Positions 1 through 6,685 are shown, numbered from the stretch's first letter. The stretch: DNA of 12,041 nt from an uncultured Pseudomonadota bacterium (GCA_946628805.1 CAMOXB010000092.1:1-12041); one strand, 5' to 3'. Made by a program: numbers and translations. Notes: generated by a model from the letters alone, not told the origin.

Positions 1-27
1 CATATAAAGAAATAAAATAAAAAGTGT

Positions 28-104
28 TGGGCGGGGTGGCGGGGTTCGAACCCGCGACCTTTTGCCCCCCAGACAAACGCGCTACCAGGCTGCGCTACAC
101 CCCG
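28..104 (-). tRNA. tRNA-Pro (anticodon GGG)
   Basis: Reading the minus strand, a complete 77-nt cloverleaf folds: 7-bp acceptor stem CGGGGTG/CACCCCG, D stem GCGC/GCGC, anticodon stem TTTGT/GCAAA closed by a T-G pair, 7-nt loop CTGGGGG, and a perfect T stem GCGGG/CCCGC around TTCGAAC. The anticodon at loop positions 34-36 is GGG, which decodes CCC and CCT proline codons. CCA is encoded at 30-28. The unpaired discriminator base (73) is C, whereas bacterial proline tRNAs normally carry A73, as the neighbouring tRNA-Pro does. Identity and boundaries are firm; the significance of C73 is open. Confidence 0.95.
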
Positions 105-118
105 AAAGAACAAAAACT

Positions 119-146
119 ATTTTATACACCAATAAAAATTACACAA
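119..146 (-). promoter_or_regulatory. Putative sigma70 promoter of tRNA-Pro(GGG)
   Basis: On the minus strand a -35-like TTGTGT (146-141) is followed after 16 nt by a -10-like TAAAAT (124-119), giving a start about 8 nt below it and a short leader before the tRNA 5' end at 104. The same 16-nt spacing and the same TAAAAT precede the other tRNA-Pro, which supports the call. The -35 match is only partial. Confidence 0.45.
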
Positions 147-150
147 GTGG

Positions 151-175
151 AAAATTCAAACCGGCATTTGTGCCG
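151..175. repeat. Partial copy of the inter-tRNA hairpin repeat
   Basis: These 25 bases match positions 208-232 at 24 of 25 positions in the same orientation. The copy keeps the CGGCA-TTTG-TGCCG core hairpin (162-175) but lacks the long matching right arm of the 206-245 copy, so it is only a weak stem. It lies upstream of the tRNA-Pro(GGG) promoter. It may be the remnant of a tandem duplication of a tRNA-plus-terminator unit; that origin is inference. Confidence 0.7.
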
Positions 176-190
176 TTGATACTCTGGTGC

Positions 191-244
191 ATCTTGTTAC
201 CCCTAATAAAATTAAAACCGGCATTTGTGCCGGTTTGAATTTTA

Positions 245-262
<18 letters not shown>
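191..262. repeat. Extended inverted repeat copying the tRNA 3' end
   Basis: The 13 bases at 191-203 are the exact reverse complement of 250-262, which is the 3' acceptor strand and the 3' T-stem strand of tRNA-Pro(CGG). These arms lie outside the terminator stem (206-245), so the whole 72-bp block forms a palindrome of about 30 pairs with one small internal loop. A transcript reading through the terminator would contain a segment able to pair with the tRNA 3' half and disrupt its cloverleaf. Confidence 0.8.
206..245 (-). terminator. Hairpin terminator after tRNA-Pro(CGG)
   Basis: The arms 206-223 and 228-245 pair at 17 of 18 positions around the 4-nt loop 224-227. On the minus strand the GC core is followed by an A/T tract rich in T (213-205), the form of an intrinsic terminator. 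The stem begins at the last base of the tRNA CCA end, so it would release the tRNA precursor with almost no trailer. Because A and T runs flank both sides it could act in either direction. Confidence 0.75.
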
Positions 263-321
<59 letters not shown>

Positions 322-332
322 AAAAAACAAAC

Positions 333-1001
333 CTATTTTACATTTTGTTTTTGATTTTGCAATGCAATTTTTACATCGTTAAACAAACCACGCGATTCAT
401 TGTCCATTGGAACAAATCGACCTGTGCTGTTTTGTCCGGTATAAAACCAAATATTCTTACGTGGTGTTTGATATTCAACCAATTTATATAATGAATTCAA
501 AACAGAAAATCCTTCTGGGAAACCATGTGTTGCACCAGATTTTGCAAAACAATAAATTGTTCGTTGGATAAGGTCAATTGGACATTTCCTTTTAATCAAT
601 TCACTTATTAAATCGCGCAAGAAATCTTGTTCTTTTTCGATTGATTTGCTGTTACGTGCATAATTCCACATATCTTGAACATGCAACATTGTAAACGGCG
701 TATTATCTATTTTTTGCCCCAACATTGAATCATAATTATATACCGCATTTACTTTGTTATATAATTTATTGCAAGTTTCATTTGATTTATCAAATTTTCT
801 GCAGTTCGGTAAACCGTTAACAAAAACTGTATATTTTGGTTTTGATTTTCCATCATAGAAATAATCAATTGTTGCCAATAAATTTCTGTCTGTTGAATAA
901 AGATAAAAAGTATCTTTATTCGCCAAAGAAATTCTGTAACCAGATTCAATTAATGAATTGATTTCATTTCTTGCATTTGCAAGTAGTTGTTTATCTGACA
1001 T
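333..1001 (-). CDS. Unrecognised 222-aa protein downstream of fabF
   Basis: I do not recognise this protein. It begins MSDKQLLANA, has a good ribosome site (GGAAAGGG) just before the ATG, and ends 11 nt before tRNA-Pro(CGG). There is no signal peptide and no hydrophobic membrane segment. The N-terminal third (about residues 15-60) is rich in aromatic residues and in alternating polar/hydrophobic stretches, suggesting beta strands. The middle (about 105-155) is charged and probably helical. It has three cysteines in the first two thirds (67, 77 and 139, approximate) with no metal-site spacing. It follows fabF by 30 nt, so it is probably read from the fabF transcript, in the place where many bacteria have mltG or pabC. 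Codon use resembles its neighbours. No function is assigned. Confidence 0.8.
   Translation of the reverse strand: MSDKQLLANARNEINSLIESGYRISLANKDTFYLYSTDRNLLATIDYFYDGKSKPKYTVFVNGLPNCRKFDKSNETCNKLYNKVNAVYNYDSMLGQKIDNTPFTMLHVQDMWNYARNSKSIEKEQDFLRDLISELIKRKCPIDLIQRTIYCFAKSGATHGFPEGFSVLNSLYKLVEYQTPRKNIWFYTGQNSTGRFVPMDNESRGLFNDVKIALQNQKQNVK
335..362 (-). promoter_or_regulatory. Putative promoter of tRNA-Pro(CGG)
   Basis: On the minus strand TTGCAA (362-357), a 16-nt spacer and TAAAAT (340-335) lie within the last codons of the upstream protein gene and would start transcription about 7 nt before the tRNA. The arrangement matches the promoter proposed for the other tRNA-Pro. Such hexamers can occur by chance in AT-rich DNA. 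Confidence 0.4.
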
Positions 1002-1031
1002 CGCCCTTTCCTTTTCTTTTTATGAAACGTA

Positions 1032-2282
1032 TTATTTAACGCGTTTCAAGATTAAACTGGCGTTTGTCCCCCCAAAACCAAACGAATTAGATAATACTGC
1101 ATTAATTTCACGTTTTTGTGCAACATTTGGAACCAGATTGAAATCACCAACTTCATCAATTGGATTTTCCAAATTGATTGTTGGTGGAACAATATTATCG
1201 CGAATTGTTAATGCAGAAAATACGGCTTCGATTGCACCGGCAGCGCCCAATAAATGTCCTGTCATAGATTTTGTTGATGACATACATGTATTACCGTTTC
1301 CAAACAAATCTTTGACCGCGATTAATTCACCCACATCACCCAGTCCAGTTGATGTTCCATGTGCATTAACATAATCTATATCTTCTGGTTTTAATCCTGC
1401 TTTTTCTAACGCAATTATCATCGCACGTTTACCACCGACGCCTTCTGGGGCTGGGGCTGTGATATGATATGCATCCGCAGACATTCCGAATCCGGCAACT
1501 TCGGCATATATTTTTGCACCACGTTTAACGGCGTGTTCATATTCTTCCAGAACCAAAATACCTGCACCTTCGCCGATAACGAATCCATCCCTGTCTTTAT
1601 CCCAAGGACGCGAAGCACGTTCCGGTTCATCATTGCGCGTACTTAATGCGCGCATCGCGGCAAAGCCCGCCATACCCAAACGACAAACCGCAGATTCTGA
1701 ACCACCGCAAATCATAATATCTGCATCACCACGTCTGATAATTTCTGCACCTTCGCCAATTGAATGTGCACCGGTTGCACACGCTGTGGACATTGCGATA
1801 TTCGGGCCACCAAAACCATATTTAATTGAAATATATCCCGCCGGCATATTAATAATAGATTTTGGGACAAAGAACGGACTGACAAAACGCGCACCGTTTT
1901 TAATCATATCTGTATCTGTATCAGATATGGTAGAAAGTCCACCAACACCACTGCCGACCGAAACACCGATACGTGTTTTATCACCATCGTAATCGTCCAG
2001 TTTTGCATCTTTTATTGCTTCATTTGCAGCGACCAGCGCATACATCGATGTCTTTTCCATTTTGCGTTGTTCACGCGCATCAATCACAGAATCCGGATTA
2101 TAATCCCCAGGATTTGTTCCGCATACTGGGAAACCCGCAATTTGCGATGCAATATCAGAAACATCAAAATCTGTCACCTTGCGAATACCGCTTTTCCCCG
2201 CCAGCAAATTTTTCCATGCAAAATCGATACCTGTGCCAACTGGTGAAACAATTCCCATACCTGTGATAACAACTTTTTTCAT
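1032..2282 (-). CDS. fabF: 3-oxoacyl-[acyl-carrier-protein] synthase II (KAS II)
   Basis: This is the elongating condensing enzyme of type II fatty acid synthesis: it joins malonyl-ACP to a growing acyl-ACP in the cytoplasm. At 416 aa it has the usual length. The thiolase-fold catalytic residues are all visible: nucleophile Cys168 in STACATG, His308 in NAHGTST, Lys338 in SSTKSMTGH and His343 in the same block, plus the C-terminal glycine-rich GFGGTN loop. The N-terminal VVITGMGIVSP is typical. The start ATG is supported by AAGGA at 2292-2296. The gene lies 121 nt after acpP, its substrate carrier, but a terminator and a separate promoter lie between them, so the two seem to be expressed at different levels. 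The function call is secure; FabB is less likely given the length and pairing with acpP. Confidence 0.97.
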   Translation of the reverse strand: MKKVVITGMGIVSPVGTGIDFAWKNLLAGKSGIRKVTDFDVSDIASQIAGFPVCGTNPGDYNPDSVIDAREQRKMEKTSMYALVAANEAIKDAKLDDYDGDKTRIGVSVGSGVGGLSTISDTDTDMIKNGARFVSPFFVPKSIINMPAGYISIKYGFGGPNIAMSTACATGAHSIGEGAEIIRRGDADIMICGGSESAVCRLGMAGFAAMRALSTRNDEPERASRPWDKDRDGFVIGEGAGILVLEEYEHAVKRGAKIYAEVAGFGMSADAYHITAPAPEGVGGKRAMIIALEKAGLKPEDIDYVNAHGTSTGLGDVGELIAVKDLFGNGNTCMSSTKSMTGHLLGAAGAIEAVFSALTIRDNIVPPTINLENPIDEVGDFNLVPNVAQKREINAVLSNSFGFGGTNASLILKRVK

Positions 2283-2300
2283 ATTAAAAAATCCTTTTTA

Positions 2301-2340
2301 TTAATTTATCAGCCAAATCATACAATAAAAGATAAATTAA
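2301..2340. promoter_or_regulatory. Inverted repeat centred on the fabF -10 element
   Basis: TTAATTTATC at 2301-2310 and its perfect complement GATAAATTAA at 2331-2340 are 20 nt apart. The dyad centre (2320.5) falls within the predicted -10 hexamer at 2317-2322, and the outer arm touches the -35 element. This is the layout of a repressor operator. As an RNA hairpin it would be incomplete because the predicted transcript starts after one arm. An AT-only dyad could also be chance. Confidence 0.4.
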
Positions 2341-2345
2341 ATCAA
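2317..2345 (-). promoter_or_regulatory. Putative fabF promoter
   Basis: On the minus strand TTGATT (2345-2340), exactly 17 nt of spacer and TATGAT (2322-2317) form a good sigma70-type promoter between the acpP terminator and the fabF ribosome site. Predicted start is near 2310, leaving a leader of about 28 nt before the ATG. It explains how fabF is expressed despite the terminator just upstream. Confidence 0.6.
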
Positions 2346-2356
2346 CGGGATAAAAA

Positions 2357-2382
2357 TAATGTCGTCCAATCGGACGACATTA
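2357..2382 (-). terminator. Intrinsic terminator between acpP and fabF
   Basis: A perfect 11-bp stem (2357-2367 with 2372-2382) containing a seven-pair GTCGTCC core closes a 4-nt loop. On the minus strand it is followed directly by TTTTTA. It lies about 20 nt after the acpP stop codon and would end or attenuate the acpP transcript before fabF. Confidence 0.85.
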
Positions 2383-2403
2383 ATAATTTTTCATACAACA
2401 TTA

Positions 2404-2637
2404 TTATTTCATGTGGGCTTCGATGTAATCAACTGCTGCGCCAACTGTTGTCAATTTTGTTGCTTCTTCATCAGGAATTGTGATATTGAATTCTTTTTCA
2501 ACTTCCATAACGAATTCAACGATATCCAATGAATCTGCACCCAAATCATTTGCAAAAGATGCTTCCTTTGTAACCTTGGCAGCATCAACACCCAATTTAT
2601 CACTTACAATTTTTTGTACTTTTTCAAAAGTAGACAT
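2404..2637 (-). CDS. acpP: Acyl carrier protein
   Basis: This small acidic protein carries growing acyl chains on a phosphopantetheine arm during fatty acid synthesis and also donates them to acyltransferases. The 77-aa length is standard. The attachment motif GADSLD is present with the modified Ser36, followed by the recognition helix ([13 protein letters not shown]) that docks with FabF and other enzymes. Four-helix spacing and the C-terminal VDYIEAH segment fit the family. The ATG is preceded by AAAGGAT. It has its own strong promoter upstream and its own terminator downstream, consistent with the high ACP level cells need relative to FabF. Confidence 0.98.
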   Translation of the reverse strand: MSTFEKVQKIVSDKLGVDAAKVTKEASFANDLGADSLDIVEFVMEVEKEFNITIPDEEATKLTTVGAAVDYIEAHMK

Positions 2638-2690
2638 TTTATATCCTTTGTTTGTGTTAATCTTGTGGCCCGTTTTTACCCAGGCGCCTT

Positions 2691-2750
2691 TTATAACAAA
2701 ATATCATTTTATGAAAAGCCTGTCAAGGAATTATAACAAATGATAACAAA
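2691..2750. promoter_or_regulatory. Three phased 10-bp direct repeats at the acpP promoter
   Basis: On the plus strand TTATAACAAA occurs at 2691-2700 and 2731-2740, and TGATAACAAA at 2741-2750. Relative to the predicted acpP start they cover about -9 to +1, -49 to -40 and -59 to -50. The spacings of 40 and 10 bp put all three on nearly the same helix face, bracketing the promoter. They could be a regulator's binding sites or an AT-rich upstream element; no known operator consensus is recognised. Confidence 0.4.
2698..2726 (-). promoter_or_regulatory. Strong sigma70 promoter of acpP
   Basis: On the minus strand there is a consensus -35 TTGACA (2726-2721), a 17-nt spacer and a -10 TATTTT (2703-2698). 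The predicted start is near 2691, giving a leader of about 54 nt to the acpP ATG at 2637. It is among the best promoter matches in the window, fitting the high expression expected for acpP. Confidence 0.8.
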
Positions 2751-2774
2751 GTGTTGACTTTTTATAAAAATGTA

Positions 2775-3773
2775 TTATGCAAACAATTCATCAATTAAAT
2801 CGTTCATATTATTACGCAGATTATCTTTGTCTGGATTCCACACCAATGCATGCATCATAAATTTATAAACATCATCCATTGTCACATACGGCATATTTGC
2901 ATTTGTCACAATACGTTTCCACGCAACACGCGGATCTGTCAAATGAAAACGACCGCGTCCCATAAAGACCCATTCACCGTCTTGGGGTAAATCTTGCAAT
3001 AATAAAACTGCGCGACCAGAAAGCGGCATATCACCCCACATATCATGATTAAAATCCAAATCTTCCCATCGCATTTTGAATATTTTCGTCTTTGGCGCAA
3101 ATCCATAAATCAACATTAAAAATGCAGAACGCAAATTTACGTCTTTTTCTTTTTTTATCGCAGACAATAATTTTACCAGACCGGATTTATTTAATTTTCT
3201 TTCACGTCTTACAACTTGAATTTTTTCTGTATCATCAACCGGATTATCATGACAATATCCCATTGCGATAGCATAGTTAAAAATACTCTGTAATAATTCC
3301 TGCATACGCAACGCCATTGCGCGACCTGCAATTTTATCCAGCACGCGCTGCAAATCACATGATTTAATATCTTGGATATTTTTATCCATTAAATTAACAA
3401 AGTGTAATTTTATCGCACGCTTTAATTTATTTAATGAATCTTCACCGCGTCGTACTTTGTGTTCCAGGTATAAATCAACAAAATTTTTAAACGAAATTTT
3501 TTTACGACGATTCGGAATTTTTTGAACGGCCGCATCTAGAATCTCACTTACTTTTGAACGTGCATCTTCGATATCTGTTTCGGGGTATTTACCAATAATA
3601 ATGCGTTTATCATGTCCATTAACGCGCTTGCGAACAAAGAAACTTTTTACGCCACGTTGTGTGATATACATACGCAATCTTGGTTCCGACAAATCTTGAA
3701 CAACATCAAATCCTGTTTCTGGCGATGGCAGACTGTCCAAAATATATGAATTAAAGAAAAATTGATGCGCCAT
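2775..3773 (-). CDS. Tyrosine-recombinase-like protein lacking catalytic residues
   Basis: The protein resembles phage/P4-type integrases in its first two domains. Residues about 1-90 look like the arm-type DNA-binding domain (FFVRKRVNGHDKRIIIGKYPE, then an AR-rich helix). Residues about 93-180 look like the SAM-like core-binding domain, ending in FNYAIAMGYCHDNPV. The third domain is recognisable only from the RWEDLDF block (235-241). Where integrases have a catalytic Arg before that block there is GFAPKTKI (224-231). The expected HxLR box is replaced by TMDDVYKF (298-305), and no C-terminal nucleophilic Tyr motif follows. At 332 aa it is shorter than the usual ~400. The frame is intact, with AAGGA before the ATG, and it follows lepA by 36 nt, so it is probably translated from the rbfA-lepA transcript. 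The best guess is a DNA-binding protein that no longer recombines; a decaying integrase is the alternative. Confidence 0.75.
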   Translation of the reverse strand: MAHQFFFNSYILDSLPSPETGFDVVQDLSEPRLRMYITQRGVKSFFVRKRVNGHDKRIIIGKYPETDIEDARSKVSEILDAAVQKIPNRRKKISFKNFVDLYLEHKVRRGEDSLNKLKRAIKLHFVNLMDKNIQDIKSCDLQRVLDKIAGRAMALRMQELLQSIFNYAIAMGYCHDNPVDDTEKIQVVRRERKLNKSGLVKLLSAIKKEKDVNLRSAFLMLIYGFAPKTKIFKMRWEDLDFNHDMWGDMPLSGRAVLLLQDLPQDGEWVFMGRGRFHLTDPRVAWKRIVTNANMPYVTMDDVYKFMMHALVWNPDKDNLRNNMNDLIDELFA

Positions 3774-3809
3774 TTATTTTTCCTTTTGTTTATACATGTT
3801 ATTGCAACA

Positions 3810-5603
3810 TTATTCGCCAACCTTTAATGCGTTAATAAATGCAGACTGTGGGATTTCAACGTTGCCAAATGTGCGCAGACGTTTTTTACCCTCTTTCTGT
3901 TTTTCCAGCAATTTTCTTTTACGTGTAATATCACCACCATAACATTTCGCCGTAACGTCTTTGCGATATGCCGCGATTGTTTCACGTGCGATAATTTTAC
4001 CCCCAATTGCTGCCTGTAACGGAATCTTGAATTGATGACGTGGAATTAAATCTTTTAATTTTTCAACAATTTGACGACCACGTTTTTCGGCTGCAGCGCG
4101 ATGGCAAAGAAATGATAACGGTTCAACATTTTCATCATTAACCAAAATTGAAACCTTTACCAAATCACTTACACGATAATCATATAAAACATAATCAAAA
4201 GATGCGTATCCAGACGACAATGATTTAACCCGATCGTAAAAATCAAATACGATTTCAGACAGTGGCAATTGATATACCAACACGGCACGATTTCCAACAT
4301 ATGAAATATTTTCCTGGACACCACGACGCGATGCACATAATTCCATAATCGCCCCAAGGTATTTATCAGGCATCATAATCGTTGCACGAACCCATGGTTC
4401 TTCGATTGATTCGATTCGTGTTATATCTGGCATGTCGGCTGGATTTTCCAAATCCATTGTTGAACCATCACGAAGGTGGATTTTATAAAGCACGCTTGGC
4501 ACCGTATTAATAAGCGATAAATTAAATTCACGATTTAATCGTTCACTTATAATTTCCATATGTAATAATCCCAAAAATCCACAGCGCAATCCAAAGCCCA
4601 AAGCCGAAGATTTTTCAGTTGTAAATACAAATGATGCATCATTTAACGCCAACTTTTCAGCCCCTTCGCGCAGGTCTGGATAATCGTTTGCTTCGACTGG
4701 AAAGAACGATGAAAACACAACCGGCACAGACGGCTTGAATCCCGGCAACATTTCAACACTGCTTTTTGCATCACAGATTGTATCGCCAACCTTGCAATCG
4801 TGAATCGTTTTCATACCGGTTATAATAAACCCGATTTCACCGGTCGAAAGTGAATCTACATTTTCCATTTTCGGTGTAAAATAACCAACCTTTTCAACAA
4901 CGTATTCTGCCCCGGTTGCGATAAATTTAATCTTTTGTCCGCGTTGCAGTTTTCCATCAACCACACGAACCAGAACGACAACGCCCAAATATGAATCATA
5001 CCAAGAATCAACCAACAATGCGCGCGTTGGTGCGTTTTCATCACCATGTGGTGCCGGCAATTTATTAACAATTTCTTCCAATAATTCCGGGACGCCCGCC
5101 CCTGTTTTACCAGATACGCACAATGCATCTGATGCATCCATACCAATAACATCTGCGATTTGTTCACGTGTTGCAACAACATCACTGGACGGCAAATCAA
5201 TCTTGTTCAATACCGGCAACATTTCCAAATCGTTATCCAGCGCAAGATATGCGTTTGCCAGCGTTTGCGCCTGGACACCTTGGGTTGCATCGACCAATAT
5301 TATTGCACCTTCGCATGCAGCCAATGAACGTGATACTTCGTAAGAAAAGTCTACATGTCCCGGTGTATCCATCAAATTTAATTGATATGTTTCACCATTT
5401 TTAGCCCGATAATTCAAACGCACTGTTTGGGCTTTGATTGTAATCCCACGTTCACGTTCAATATCCATTGAATCCAAAACCTGGGCTTTCATTTCGCGCG
5501 ATTCCAGTCCCCCCGTATATTCAATCAATCGATCTGACAATGTTGATTTACCATGATCAATATGTGCAACAATTGAGAAATTTCGAATATTAGACTGTTT
5601 CAT
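3810..5603 (-). CDS. lepA: Elongation factor 4 (LepA), ribosomal GTPase
   Basis: LepA is a translational GTPase that binds the ribosome, is linked to back-translocation of stalled ribosomes and to 30S assembly or initiation, and is membrane-associated under some conditions. At 597 aa it is full length. Visible G-domain motifs: P loop AHIDHGKS (13-20), switch I RERGIT (50-55), DTPGH (79-83) with catalytic His83, and NKID (133-136). The LepA-specific C-terminal domain is present, with its QKEGKKRLR basic stretch (about 565-590). Its start lies 12 nt after the rbfA stop with a purine-rich site (CAGGGA) just before the ATG, so the two are co-transcribed. Pairing with rbfA suits a ribosome-biogenesis operon. 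Confidence 0.98.
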   Translation of the reverse strand: MKQSNIRNFSIVAHIDHGKSTLSDRLIEYTGGLESREMKAQVLDSMDIERERGITIKAQTVRLNYRAKNGETYQLNLMDTPGHVDFSYEVSRSLAACEGAIILVDATQGVQAQTLANAYLALDNDLEMLPVLNKIDLPSSDVVATREQIADVIGMDASDALCVSGKTGAGVPELLEEIVNKLPAPHGDENAPTRALLVDSWYDSYLGVVVLVRVVDGKLQRGQKIKFIATGAEYVVEKVGYFTPKMENVDSLSTGEIGFIITGMKTIHDCKVGDTICDAKSSVEMLPGFKPSVPVVFSSFFPVEANDYPDLREGAEKLALNDASFVFTTEKSSALGFGLRCGFLGLLHMEIISERLNREFNLSLINTVPSVLYKIHLRDGSTMDLENPADMPDITRIESIEEPWVRATIMMPDKYLGAIMELCASRRGVQENISYVGNRAVLVYQLPLSEIVFDFYDRVKSLSSGYASFDYVLYDYRVSDLVKVSILVNDENVEPLSFLCHRAAAEKRGRQIVEKLKDLIPRHQFKIPLQAAIGGKIIARETIAAYRKDVTAKCYGGDITRKRKLLEKQKEGKKRLRTFGNVEIPQSAFINALKVGE

Positions 5604-5615
5604 TCCCTGCCCCGT

Positions 5616-5966
5616 TTATAATTCAATATTGTTTAATAATTCTTCGATTCGGTCGGCACGATCCAATGTATCATCGTAAACGAATCGAATTTCAGGCACG
5701 TATTTTTGATCTATTTTTTTAGCCAATTCAAAACGCACCATTTTCGTAATTTCATCCAGTCTTTTTTGCGTTTCCGAAACATTTTCACGCGCATAAAAGA
5801 ATAATTTTACAAATTGCATACCACCATGTGATTCCGCGCCAACAATTGAAACACCACTTATTAATTTATCATCAGAAAAATCATGTTGTAATATTTCGGC
5901 AACCAAAGTTTGAACTTTGCTGGCAATTTTTTCACCACGATTTGAATTGATTTGTTTCTTTATCAT
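5616..5966 (-). CDS. rbfA: 30S ribosome-binding factor A
   Basis: RbfA is a KH-fold protein that binds the immature 30S subunit and aids 16S rRNA 5'-end maturation, especially in the cold. Family marks include the N-terminal GEKIASKVQTLVAEIL helix, the VSIVGAESHGGMQFVKLFF strand pair, and the C-terminal VPEIRFVYDDT followed by a DRADRIEELL helix. The frame is open further upstream, but the added residues are hydrophobic and not conserved, and AAAAGGAT sits at the right distance before the ATG at 5966. That start gives 116 aa, close to the usual 110-135. It heads the rbfA-lepA run, whereas in most bacteria rbfA sits between infB and truB. Confidence 0.93.
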   Translation of the reverse strand: MIKKQINSNRGEKIASKVQTLVAEILQHDFSDDKLISGVSIVGAESHGGMQFVKLFFYARENVSETQKRLDEITKMVRFELAKKIDQKYVPEIRFVYDDTLDRADRIEELLNNIEL

Positions 5967-5988
5967 AATTGGATATCCTTTTGCGGCA

Positions 5989-6016
5989 ATGATACACCGG
6001 TATATAAAAAATACAA
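5989..6016 (-). promoter_or_regulatory. Putative rbfA-lepA promoter
   Basis: On the minus strand TTGTAT (6016-6011), 16 nt and TATCAT (5994-5989) would start transcription near 5982, just at the rbfA ribosome site (5975-5982). This gives a leader of about 16 nt. An alternative TTCAAC further upstream at 6039-6034 is possible; it overlaps the divergent promoter. Confidence 0.4.
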
Positions 6017-6033
6017 GTAAATTATTAAAACTG

Positions 6034-6062
6034 TTGAACATATACTATAAATAATTTATTAT
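6034..6062 (+). promoter_or_regulatory. Promoter placing +1 at the YqaA start codon
   Basis: TTGAAC (6034-6039), a 17-nt spacer and TATTAT (6057-6062) form a good sigma70-type promoter. Seven nt separate the -10 from the ATG at 6070, so the transcript would begin at or next to the start codon. No Shine-Dalgarno sequence precedes this ATG, consistent with a leaderless mRNA. Confidence 0.6.
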
Positions 6063-6069
6063 ATAGCGT

Positions 6070-6642
6070 ATGAAAATCGTAACAAAAATTTTAGATAAAT
6101 CGTCAAAGCCATGGTATTCATGGGTTGTATTCTTGATGACGGTATTTGAATCAATATTCCTTTTTATCCCACCCGAAGTATTTATGACCCCCGCGATTAT
6201 ATCCGATAAACGACGTGCACGTCCTATTATTTTTGCAGCGACAATGGGTTCTATTATTGGTGGTGCAATTTCGTATATTATTGGGCTTTGGTTATTCGAT
6301 TCGGTTGGTATTTGGTTGATTGAAAATTTCGCCAGCCTTGAAAAATTCGAAATGACAAAATCATTATTTACTAAATATGGAATTTTAATCATTATCGCAA
6401 CTGCAATAACACCGATTCCATATAAATTATTAGCATTATGCGCCGGATTTTTACAGTATCCAATTTTGGTATTTTTGGGCGTTTCTGCAATATTCCGTAC
6501 GGGTCGTTTCGCAATAATCGGATACCTGCTTTGGCGTTTTCAAGAAAAAGCAAACGAAATATTTAAAAAATATTCATGGCAAATAACAATCGCGGCAATA
6601 ATATTTGCTTTGTTGGGATTGTTGATAATAACAGTTTTGTAA
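6070..6642 (+). CDS. YqaA/DedA-type (VTT domain) inner-membrane protein
   Basis: This 190-aa multi-span membrane protein belongs to the YqaA branch of the DedA/VTT superfamily, whose members are thought to handle lipid movement (undecaprenyl-phosphate or phospholipid) or membrane homeostasis; the substrate of this branch is unsettled. Family signatures are FESIFLFIPPEV (26-37), a GSIIGGAISYIIG helix (60-72), the diagnostic TPIPYKLLALCAG (114-126) and RTGRFAIIGYL (143-153). Hydrophobic spans lie near 18-40, 56-78, 105-128, 130-152 and 170-190. The first ATG fits the family N-terminus although no ribosome site precedes it. It is separated from ftsE by 43 nt containing another promoter. Confidence 0.88.
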   Translation: MKIVTKILDKSSKPWYSWVVFLMTVFESIFLFIPPEVFMTPAIISDKRRARPIIFAATMGSIIGGAISYIIGLWLFDSVGIWLIENFASLEKFEMTKSLFTKYGILIIIATAITPIPYKLLALCAGFLQYPILVFLGVSAIFRTGRFAIIGYLLWRFQEKANEIFKKYSWQITIAAIIFALLGLLIITVL

Positions 6643-6649
6643 AATACCC

Positions 6650-6678
6650 TTGCCCGGTTCATTTTTTTTTACTATCAT
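6650..6678 (+). promoter_or_regulatory. Promoter placing +1 at the ftsE start codon
   Basis: TTGCCC (6650-6655), a 17-nt T-rich spacer and TATCAT (6673-6678) are followed after exactly 7 nt by the ftsE ATG at 6686. There is no Shine-Dalgarno sequence in the T-rich stretch before the ATG. The geometry is the same as that upstream of the YqaA gene, suggesting a second leaderless transcript. Confidence 0.55.
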
Positions 6679-6685
6679 ATCAAAT

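Noticed and set aside
958..1374. 138-codon plus-strand open frame opposite fabF
   Set aside because: It is antisense to a certain gene, has no ribosome site, and its composition (Ser/Pro/Ile-rich) is what a reverse frame of fabF gives.
1633..1992. 119-codon plus-strand open frame opposite fabF
   Set aside because: It lies wholly within fabF on the other strand, with no initiation signal and low-complexity composition.
2754..2778. Plus-strand promoter-like TTGACT upstream of 2775
   Set aside because: No acceptable -10 lies at 16-18 nt, and no plus-strand gene follows.
5967..6041. Longer rbfA starting at 6041
   Set aside because: The added residues are hydrophobic, not RbfA-like, and lack a ribosome site, while the ATG at 5966 has AAAAGGAT before it.
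6045..6392. 115-codon minus-strand open frame opposite the YqaA-like gene
   Set aside because: The plus-strand frame carries the TPIPYK and IPPEV family motifs; the reverse has none.
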